From: Erpobdella octoculata
Taxonomy: Eukaryota > Annelida > Clitellata > Hirudinida > Erpobdellidae
Direction of reading: 5' to 3'
DNA: 64,000 bases
Assembly: GCA_963978895.1 (NCBI GenBank)
Contig: OZ022246.1
Coordinates: forward strand, 9,329,294-9,393,293
Under the pieces are notes generated by a model that did no database searches, was not told where the DNA came from, and saw only the letters and a program-made list of their open reading frames with translations. Every line of letters starts with the position of its first letter. Positions within the stretch are counted from its first letter, which is position 1. Shown here piece after piece: positions 1 through 11,200 of this stretch. A program made the position numbers and the translations under genes.

Positions 1-1472
1 ATAACATGCCCTCTCATTTACTCATTCTTTTGCCGACGGGTTGGTTTTATTGTAAAACTCTACCCATCCCAGAAACATCTGATTCAACGCCCAAATTAAT
101 TTACTCTTAAATGAATTATAAGTAAGTAAGTAAGTAAATCTTTATTAACCAGCCTGACAATGACGTACCATGCCCAATTGATATGAATAAATAAAATTCG
201 GTGTCTCTGACATTCCCCTCTCGACCCAAGTCTAGCCATGTCGTATTTTCCAAGCATTTCCAGGATCTTGTATTTATTTTTGCATTGACATGTTACAAGT
301 GTTAGTTCGGAAAGACCGTATTTTAAATTGATAAAAACCAATCAATTCAAAAATAGCTGATAACTGGGGATAGTCATTAGTATTTTTTCAAAGGGCTTTT
401 GGCTCCCATCTAAATGGCACCTGGGGACACGTGTTTCCCCGTCCCATAGCCACGCCTCTGAAAAAAATGTTGTGAAGTGAAGATTTACAGCGCATACCTA
501 ATTCCTTCGTGCAAATGCATGGTGCCCCATGTTTCCTGTAATACTAGAGATTAAGATACGCAGCAAACCATTGAAACCATCCCGCAGTTCAAATTGGGCA
601 CATGGAAAATAATAAAGAGAGTCTGTAGAAGTTATTAAAAATGGTAAAACTAGTGTGCTAGCAATAGAAAGCTACCTATATATCTTGCGTGGTCGCTATA
701 GACAGGTCCGCCGAAAGAAAACTAGCCGGAGCCCCATTAAAAAAATATTTTAGTTATCATTTGAAAAATAGAAAACGTCTTAGCCAGTCAGCCAGTGGCT
801 TTCAAATTTTTAAATTAGAAGCCAGACTCAAAGGAGACTAACTAAACAAGAACATACATGTAATTGTGAGCACCAATAAACGTTTTTCAAAGCAATCGAA
901 CCGTTTGTACATTAGATTTTTTGTTCTTAAAAAAGCTGAAGAAATGCACTGATGACTGCGAAAACATGAACCCTCCCATCGATATCAGTTGAGGTGAAGC
1001 TGACAGCGACACAGGCCCATCTGCCAATTATTTTTTTAAATAAATACTCGGGTATGCAAATATGCTCTCCAAAAACTAGAATAATACTACAGCACTAACA
1101 GTTGTAGTACACATAGACCTATTTGACACATCGTAAGTCGTGGGCGTGCACCGACTTCTTGCTGTGAAAATCGGTGTTGAACGAGCTTGGAGACACGAGT
1201 TGTATATAGCAACCGATAAATAAACTCCCTCCAAAAGCGAGTCGCCGTCTGCTAACGATGTTTTTACGTAAGACAGCCGATTGATAGAAAAATTCAAACA
1301 AAATCACCTATGTAAAATAAGCTTAAAATGGATATATCATTTAACAAGAGGTGTCAAGCATGTTCCCCATCCGTTCCAACGCGTGATGTGCGCGGTTCGT
1401 TTTTGAACTTTAGAGAAGTGCCAAATGCTGGCGAGTGGCGTTCACTCTCAGGTTTGTTGTAATTAATAGCAA
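1..1472. other. Upstream flank, no gene seen
   Basis: I see no convincing coding exon here; the short open frames lack splice context and recognisable domains. A short AAGT tetranucleotide run lies near 118-136 and is followed by sequence that could be a retroposon tail. At about 449-464 a TAGCCACGCCTCTG motif resembles, in reverse, the terminus of the hAT-like element that starts at 24209, so an old transposon end may be present. The promoter of the PLAT gene should lie in this stretch, but no TATA or initiator element can be assigned with confidence. Confidence 0.4.
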
Positions 1473-1878
1473 ATGTTTGAATTATTTAAGAAATGGATAT
1501 GCAAAACACCTGTTTTCTGTTGTCCAGCTTCCTCGTCGGAGCATCCTCAACGCTCAAGCAGTTATACAAGAACTTCGTCTGCTCAAAGCAGCAATAAACA
1601 CAGAAGTGACCCGTACAAGCGTAGGTTTTTTTTATTCATTTCCAAGTGGTTTTCCATTCATTTTGTAAATTAACATTATTGCATTAAAGATGAAGATGTT
1701 GAAATCATTAAGAATGTTATTGTTTTAATTATGAGTGTTTAAATGTTCAGCAAAATCGTCTCTGTTTCAATTGTATGATCAGAGAAATGTCCAGGGCCAG
1801 TTGCCTCCATATTTTTCGTTCCAAGATCCTCATTTGAAAGATTTTTATCTCAGGAAATTTTTTGCTATTGCACATAAT
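1473..1878 (+). CDS. LOXHD1: N-terminal exons 1-2 of the PLAT gene
   Basis: Exon 1 starts at ATG 1473. An in-frame TAG at 1467-1469 lies just upstream, so this is the first possible start in the frame. Exon 1 ends with one spare base (donor GTAGGT at 1621) and exon 2 (1751-1878) completes that codon and ends in phase 0, matching exon 3. The first 92 residues are not PLAT. They open with [17 protein letters not shown], where three cysteines follow basic and aromatic residues as in palmitoylated membrane anchors, then a serine-rich stretch, then [16 protein letters not shown], which looks structured. ATG 2070 in exon 3 is a possible alternative start that would remove all of this. Confidence 0.7.
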
Positions 1879-4800
1879 GTTAGTTTATGTTTTAAAAAGT
1901 TAATTTACACTTGTATATATAATTTATTACTAATTACTACTGTAATAACTTTAAGCTAATGTAAGTTAAAATGTAAGTATATAACTGTATTTATAAAAAA
2001 ATAAATACTTTATTCATTTTTACCCGAAACCATTTTATTCAGGATTTGTTAAGAAGTGGCCTTCTATCAATGAATTATTCATCAAATTCTTTATCTGCTG
2101 AAGCAAGAAAAAGAAAGAAAAAGAAGAAGAAATCATCAGGCGACCACGAAGCTTCTTACACTGTTTCAGTAACAACCGGAAAACAAAAAAATGCTGGTAC
2201 GAATGCAAACGTTTTCTTGACGCTGAATGGAACGCTTGGAAAAATAAACAGGAAGCAATTGATGAAAAAGAATTCCTTTGGTTTTTATCCCTTTGTGAGA
2301 GGAAAGATGCAAGTGTTTAAATTTGGAGGTGTCAATGTAGGTACATTGAATCACATTGTTATAGAAGTCAGTTGGTTATAATTGGTTTAATTTATTTTAT
2401 TTTCAAAGTTATTGAGTGAAAAATACTAAAATGTTGTATATTAATTATAATTTTAATATGAGCTGTCTATGTTTACATCAAAAAAGGGAAAAAAACTTGA
2501 TCATAGACTGTGTTTTATTTTCTATGCAGCATGATGGTGTTCTTGAAGAAGATGGCTGGTTTTTAGAAGAAATCAAAGTTTTCAAGATTAACTTGGAAAG
2601 TAATAAATCGAAAAGTTGGATTTTCATGTGTAACGATTGGTTGTCACTGCATGCTTCCGATGGCTTGATTAAAAGAAAACTTTTTGTTGGAAGTTCTGTT
2701 GCTAAGGAAAAGACTGGTAAGTAAATAAAAATTTTTCTTTCTTTTATTTAAACCTGCAATTGTATATTTGTTGTCCGAGGCATTTGATTTATTAATTTGC
2801 TATCATCTAACATTTTCTGTTTTCATTCTGAGCTTTCATGTAAGTAGAAATGCCTAAACCCCTTGATTAAATTTTAAATTGTTAATAAAGATTTTTATTT
2901 TATATGTTCTAATGATAATAATTAGACCAAAAATGATAATGATGATGAAGAATGATATGTAAAATAATGTCAGTTGTAAAATTTGCTTCTAGATTACGAA
3001 GTAACAGTTGTAACAGGTGATGTAAAGGGTGCGGGAACGAATGCTCACGTTTTTATTACTATATTTGGAATTCATGGCCAGACTGATAAGATACATCTTT
3101 CAAACTCCAGCGAAGACAAGGAGAATTTTGAAAAAGGAAAATCATCTTTCTTTAGAGTAGCTGCAAAATCTGTCGGTATTGTCAACAAGATAAGGTTATT
3201 TAACTGGCTTTGTGTTGTGTTGATTTGTCACACTATTTCATTACAGAAAAATTATTTATTAAAGATAATGATTTTTTAAATAAAAAAAACAGTTTGTAAA
3301 AGTAAAAAATTATGATTCAGGATTGAGCATGACAACACTGGTTTTGCAGCTGGATGGTTTCTGAGCAAGGTATTTATTATAAATTAATAAATATTCACAC
3401 TATTTAAATAAAAAGAAACTGGGTCATTATAGTACTGTTGATGTGACATATTTTGATAGAACTTCGATTGTACTGAGTCGTATTTGTTCTATATGAATAT
3501 ATGAGAATAATAACAAGATGTTTACCATTTTCACCAGGATTAAAAGTTATATAAAAAAAACTAATTTTCCAAAAAATAAAATTTTTGTATTACTTCCAGG
3601 TAATAATTTCTGACCTTAACAATCCAAAACAAATTTATTATTTTCCTTGCAACCAATGGTTGGCCAAAGATGAGGGTGATGGATCAATTTATAGAGATCT
3701 GATGGCAAGCTCCAATCCAAATGAAGGATCGCAAAAATGTAGTCATCAATTATTATTTTATACTTTTTTTAATCTATAATTATTTCCTCTGTGAAAATGT
3801 TTCATAGTGCTATAATTACATTAAAATATGAATCAGATTGTTTTTGTTCTCCATTGCATGTTAATATTATAAAAAATTCAGTCATTTTATAAAATAGTAA
3901 AGAATTAGTACTTGGGGAGGTGGGGTTTGGCATACATTTTGGAGAAGGAATTTTAATTTGTTGTTTATATGATAAAATAACCTGTAATACAAATTTAAAA
4001 GAAGTATTGAATAAAAACGTACATTCTTCATAATCAGTAGATACACCGTTTTATTTATTAACATTTCTTTGTTATTAATACATTAAATGAAATGTTTTTA
4101 TTTAAAAAAAGCTACAAAGTTACAGCATCCAGTTTAAAAAATGTGTTTTAAATTTTTATGAAACAGCAAAAAAGTACAAGGTAGTCATTTCCACGGGAGA
4201 TAAAAGAGGAGCAGGCACTGATGCCAATGTGTCCATTCAATTATTTGGTGCAAATTCTGATTCTGGTGAGAAGAAATTGGATGCCAGGTTCAAGAATGAC
4301 TTTGAGAGAAATCAGTTAGTTTTGCTACTTATTTTAATCAGGGAATTATGATTTATTTGGTTGTGTCTGGTCTCAGCAAGTCAAAGGTTTGAAATAAAAA
4401 CTGTAGAAGGTTCAAAAAAGAGCTATAAAAAGTTAAAGTAGATTCATTTTTGAGTGCCACTTACAGAACAGACCAGCGGTCACTTTACAATGTTGGCAGC
4501 CTGCAGATTGGACCAGCAGCATGCTTAACAATTGCAGCCCCGCATACTACTTACTAGCTCCACAAGCACATAAAGGACTTTAACCCCCAACGAAATTTGG
4601 TTCTCATTTATCGACCACTAAAGGATGAAACGCTGAGTTGACGTGAGCACATGTGAGTCAATTTCTTGCTCAAGGATATTACGTGCCCGAGCCTGGAATT
4701 AAACTCAGGTACACTGGATATCCAAGCCGGTGTCTAAACCACTAGATCAAACCACTATAAATAAGAATGATGCATGCAATGTTGGAAATATGAGTTATGC

Positions 4801-6997
4801 ATGCAAAGTTAGAAATATGAATGATGCATGCAATGTTAGAAATATGAATGATGCATGTGATGTTAGAAATTCTAATGATGCATGCGATGTTAGAAATTCT
4901 AATGATGCATTCAATTTTAGAAATATGAATGATGCATGCAATGTTAGAAATTTGAATGATGCATGCAATGTTAGAAATATGAATGATGCATGCAATGTAA
5001 GAAATTCGAATAATGCATGCAATGTTAGAAATTTGAATGATGCATGTGATGTTAGAAATTTGAATGATGCATGTGATGTTAGAAATTCGAATGATGCATG
5101 TGATGTTAGAAATTCGAATGATGCATGTGATGTTAGAAATTCGAATGATGCATTCAATTTTAGAAATATGAATGATGCATGTGATGTTAGAAATTCGAAT
5201 GATGCATTCAATTTTAGAAATATGAATGAAGCGGCAAGAAGGCGAGAACCATTTGCCTATAAACAGAAAATAAATAAATATTTCATTATTATCAGCTTTT
5301 ATTGATGTTTCAAATTGATTTAATTTTCGCTAGGGTAGACGAATTTACAATCGAATGTCCCGACCTTGGAGAACTGAAGCGAATCAGAATCGGACATGAC
5401 AACACTGGATCTTCTCCAGGATGGTTTTTGAATAAAGTGGAAGTTTATGACCCTGAAAAAAATCAAAAATTTGAGTTCCCTTGCCTCAGGTGGCTGGCTA
5501 CTGATGAGGATGATGGTCAAACATACAGAGATCTCACATGTGGATCTGATAGTTCTAAGCCAGGTCATTTTATCATGTAGTTGTTTTCATTTGATCACAA
5601 TGGAACTTGTTTTTAACCACAATGGTAGTCAAAGGTGGTCAAATGTAATTGTTGACAATCAAAGTCCAAATAAGCTTGATCATTCCAATTGCTCACCAGC
5701 TATGGTAGTCATCAGAAACAAAATGGAAATGAATTTTTTTGAAAAGCTAAACTAAATGAAAGTGGGAAACTCACAAAATTAAAGCCAAATTGATTGAAAA
5801 ACAAATTTTTAATTTTTTTATGTTTCAAAGTTTTAAATAAAGTACATCAGTCTAATATGATTTTCTGTAGAGTCAAACAAAAGATAGTCAGCAAAAAATG
5901 TTAGTTTAAAATTATTAATAATATAAAACCTGCATATCATAATTGCAGAGATATGTATTTTTTAACTTCAATGCTCTGGAGAAGTTCATGGAGAGTCAAT
6001 TCCAGCTATCATCTTTTAAATGAGAATTGGATTAAAATCATATTTAGGTCTTATTTTAAGAATATTGGTATGTCGAGTTGATGAGTTTGTCATTCAATTC
6101 AGACTTTTTTCTCATACATTTCCAATGAGTTATGATGATGATCTATTGGACCTATTTCTTGATTTATGTCATTAGCTGGTATATTTAAAAAATGTTGCTT
6201 CATTAATAGCCCTGCTTTTTTTTATTTAATTGGCTATAAAATTTGCAAAGCAGCTGGTTTGACAGTTTCAAAATAGTATTTTTCAAGGAATATAAGTTGC
6301 TCATAATTGTTTACAATTTACGTAAATAACCATTTTGTTTAAAATCATTTAGGAGTTCCATATGAAATAAAAGTGAAAACAGGAAATGTTCTCAATGCTG
6401 GAACATCAGCAAATGTTTTTGTTGTAATGTATGGAGGAGGAAAAATTAATAGTAGAGATGACGAAGATGAAGATGATAATGAAGACATCGGATGGAAAAA
6501 GTCGGGCAGAAACAGAAGAAAAAGCACATCAAGTAATGTCAACGGAGAAGGTTCTGCTATGTCCAACAGTGGAAAGGTGTGGCTGAAAGGCTGCAAGTTT
6601 GAAAGGAATCGCATTGATATTTGCAAAGTAGACGTTGCAGAGGATTTGAGTCCTCTCAGTAGACTGGATATCGGCCATGATAACAAGGGAGCCGGACCTG
6701 GCTGGTTTCTTGATGAGGTTTTTAATATTCATGTTCCTGTTTACTTTTATGGGAGTAGTTTTCAGTAACATAAAATTATTAGAAAAGATGAAGATTTAAA
6801 TGGAAACTTAGATTGGAGTTATTTCTGCAGGTGGTGGTAACTTGTCTTAGAAGTGGTATAGAACAAACATTTGCATGTAAGAAATGGTTTGCTGTTAATG
6901 AAGATGATGGCCTTATTGAGAGGTCACTCCAGGAAACTTCGAGATTTGTCAAAGAAAAAAGTTAGTTTTGCATTATAAATATTATTTATTTTTAGTT

Positions 6998-7044
<47 letters not shown>

Positions 7045-8202
7045 CCTAAAAAAATTAAATTAATAAATGATTTTCCGTTTCCCGACTTTTCGATTGATTT
7101 TTGCAGAAGTAACCTGGAGTGTCAGAGTGTACACGAGTGATGAAAGAGGTGCTGGAACTGATGCAAATGTGTTTATGGTTCTCTATGGAAAGAAGAAAGT
7201 TCAAAAGAAAAATCCGAGTAAAAGAAATGAAAAACTGAAAAATAATAGCAGAAGAATGTCATTGGCTGCTTCTGGTGTTGTTGACAGCGAGGATGATGAT
7301 GATGATGATGACGATGATTCAAGTAGTGATTCTAAAAAAGCACTTCCTTCATACTTTAAAACGAAAGACATCGTGTTGGACAACAAGGGCAACAATTTTG
7401 AATCGGGCCAGGTTGACGTTTTTGTTATCGAAGCTGAAGAAGTAGGTCAGCCAATCAAATTGAGAGTGTGGCATGATAACTCAAAGCCATTTGCTGCCTG
7501 GAAATTAAACAAGGTAAGAAATTTATATATAACTAGCGGGGTACCCGCTGTTGCTCGGGATTTTTAGAAGTTTTTCTATCGTTTTCTCTCTCGCTCCCGT
7601 TTCCTTCTGCGCTTGCTCTCCCACTCCCGGTCGTATTTCCGCTCCCGATCGTATTTCCGCTCCCGATCGTATTTACGCTCCCGGTTGCTTTCCCGCTCCC
7701 AATCTCTATCCCGTTCCAGCTTGCTCTCCCGTTCCCGGTCGCTTTCCCTTTTCCGCTCGTTCTTTTTTCTCAGTCGCTTATCCATTCCCGCTTGCTTTCC
7801 CATTCCCGCTCATTCTCTAGTTCCCGTTTCCGCTCGCTCTCCCGCTCCGCTCATTTTGTGACCGATTTTAATTTTTTTTCACAAAAACCTTCCTTCCTTG
7901 ACTCTCAAGGTTGTGTGAAAATTGCATTACGATCGGATGAATGGTGTACCAATACATAAAGGTCTTACACACACATAATCTAATTTTTATATATATAGAT
8001 TTATATTTTTCTCTGATTTTTGTCATTTTTCTGTTTTATTTTCTCTCTAAATTACAGATAGAAATGGAGAATCAGATGACAAACAAGACATACACATTCC
8101 CATGTAATAGATGGCTTTCAAAGGATGACGATGACAAAGAAATCATCCGAGAACTTCCTGCTACTGAGGCTAACATCACTCATGCTTTCAACGGTATTTC
8201 CC

Positions 8203-8252
<50 letters not shown>

Positions 8253-11200
8253 TTGACAACTTATGTTCAATAATAAGGTTCATTCCGTACTTCATGTTGC
8301 AATAATAAGGTTCATTCTGTACTTCAGGTTGCAATAATAAGGTTCATTCTGTACTTCATGGTGCAATAATAAGGTTCATTCCGTACTTCATGGTGCAATA
8401 ATAAGGTTCATTCTGTACTTCATGGTGCAATAATAAGGTTCATTCCATACTTCATGGTGCAATAATAAGGTTCATTCTGTCCTTCATGGTGCAATAATAA
8501 GGTTCATTCCATACTTCATGGTGCAATAATAAGGTTCATTCCATACTTCATGTTGTAATAATAAGGTTCATTCTGTACTTCATGGTGCAATAATAAGGTT
8601 CATTCTGTACTTCATGGTGCAATAATAAGGTTCATTCTGTACTTCGGGTTTGTATAATAATAAGGTTCATTCTGTACTTCATGGTGCAATAATAAGGTTC
8701 ATTCCGTACTTCATGGTGCAATAATAAGGTTCATTCTGTACTTCATGGTGCAATAATAAGGTTCATTCTGTACTTCATGGTGCAATAATAAGGTTCATTC
8801 TGTACTTCATGGTGCAATAATAAGGTTCATTCCATACTTCATGGTGCAATAATAAGGTTCATTCTGTACTTCATGGTGAAATAATAAGGTTCATTCCATA
8901 CTTCATGGTGCAATAATAAGGTTCATTCTGTACTTCATGGTGAAATAATAAGGTTCATTCCATACTTCATGATGCAATAATAAGGTTCATTCTGTACTTC
9001 ATGGTGCAATAATAAGGTTCATTCTGTACTTCATGGTGCAATAATAAGGTTCATTCTGTACTTCATGGTGCAATAATAAGGTTCATTCCATACTTCATGA
9101 TGCAATAATAAGTTTCATTCGTAGAGTTAGAAGAACAGAGTTGTTTACTGCTGGTCCTAATAGTGATGAGTTTGTCTAAGTAAGGTGGGTTATTAATGCT
9201 GAGAGTTTTGTAGATTAATAGAGCAATCTTGAAAGTAATTCTGTATTCTATAGGGAGCCAATGCAGTTTGCAGAGATGAGAAGAGGAGGAGGTAACTGTA
9301 GATGAATAGTTGGTGGTGACTTTGGAGAGTTGATTCTGGACACACTGAAGTTTACCCAAGCGAATAGATAATATTCCATAGAGCAGAGAGTTGCAGTAGT
9401 CCAGTCTAGATGTGACTAGGCTTGCATTTGTTTTTTATTTAAATTTGTTTTTTATGAATATTTTTCTTCAAAAGAGTTTCACAATTACCTACTTTCATGA
9501 GGAACTCTCAAATAATTTTTATCCTCATATATAACTTTTGAGTGACATTAGTGCACTAGTACATTAATAAATATGATACATGGATGTCAATATTGATATA
9601 GATTATAATATTTCTCTTGTTGGTAGATCGCATTAATATTGCATAAAGTTGGCTCTCTTCCAACTAAATCTGATCTATCTAGCTTTTTTCTGCGAAGAGT
9701 TATGAAAGTTAATTTCAGTATGGTGTTTGTTCTGTGAATTCAATAAGAAATTTTGGTTTTGCAAATTCCATGAATAAGAAAAATCAAATAAATAAATAAA
9801 AAAAAGACAGTGTCAGATTATACAAGAATGCATAGAAAAATGTTTGAAATGAAAAAATAAAATCTAAATTAGTTATTTGCAATGACAATTTTATAAATAA
9901 AAAACACTTTGAAAGTAAATTTAAATAAATTATATAAGTTTTTTTAATACTTTTTTTTTTTTTTTTTTTTTTTTTTAAGGTTAGTGAAAGGAGTTGTTAA
10001 CCCCGCGAGACACTCAACCTGAGCAATGCGTGTAAACTCCTTGCTTAAGGGAGCTACGATGGTGACGCCAGTGAGATTCGAACCGCCGACCTACAAGATG
10101 ACAGGCGAACGCTGTACCGCTTAGCCACCACCGCCATAAATAATAAACTTTTTTTATATTAAGTAGTGATCATCAAAGTAATTAATTTTTAAAATGTTTA
10201 AAAATATTTCATAGTGATGAAGTATAAAATATTCATCCACACTGGCAAGAAAATGGGAGCAGGAACAGATGCAAACGTCTTCCTCTGCATCTTCGGAGAC
10301 AATGGAGATACTGGAGATCGTCCTCTCACTCGATCCATCAATAACCAAAATAAATTTGAACGGGGCAAGGTGATTTTAGTTCGAAATAAATTATTTTAAT
10401 TTGGAATTAGTGCAGTATTATATATTAATATTATTGTGAATATATTTGCTAATGCAGTATTATATATTAATATTATTTTGTTATATTCATCAACTCTATT
10501 TAAGAAGTTTACTTTGTTTCAGGTTGATGAATTTGAAATAGAAGCAGTTGATTTGAAAAAGCTTAGAAAAGTGAGGATTGGTCATGATGGAAAGAATGCT
10601 GGAAGTGGATGGTTTCTGGAGAAAATTGTAGTTCAACTTATGAACACTTCAAAGGATTCTCCTCCACAAACAACTGTCTTTGATTGCAATAGGTGAGAAC
10701 ATTTATTTTTTATAGCTGTGTTTTGTAGCCGATGTAGGGTTATAGATTAAAAATATAATTATATATATGTATATAAGGTAGAGCTAGACCGAAACCGGTT
10801 TCGGTTGATCTATGTGTGTGTGTGTGGTGTTGAAGACAGTGTAGCTTGGCTGAATTTTAACTAGAGCCAACCCGAAGCTCGGTTTCAATTTCGGCACCGA
10901 AACCAGGTTTCGGTCTAGCTCTAAAAAAAAAACAAATTTGAAATGCAAACAGTTTTTTTCAAGTGCGATTTAAATAAAAATTTAAATCTTTTCTTTTCTT
11001 TTCTTTAAATTAAAGGTTTAATAAAACAAAGATTGTATATATTCATAAAAATGAGATTTGAATAGATGATTTCTAAATCCATTGTGTAGATGGCTTGATG
11101 TTAAAGAAGATGATGGACAAATTGTAAGAGAACTTACTGCTGGAGGAGTGCAAATGCTTGAAAGTGAATACTTCAATCTTTCATTTTTCTGAGCTGCTTT

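Noticed and set aside
96..341. 81-codon minus-strand frame near the window start
   Set aside because: No domain, low-complexity composition and position next to an AAGT run suggest non-coding or retroposon tail sequence.
4795..5211. 138-codon minus-strand frame over the 27-bp minisatellite
   Set aside because: An antisense shadow of the repeat; the neighbouring PLAT exons splice in phase across it.
8260..9118. Regular 32-bp units that might suggest a CRISPR array
   Set aside because: The units are contiguous with no unique spacers, lie in an intron of an animal gene and join an L2 fragment; this is a satellite.
9951..10135. Possible tRNA-Ser gene on the minus strand
   Set aside because: A and B boxes are present, but the sequence continues into a SINE body and a poly(A) tail and the acceptor stem is not closed.
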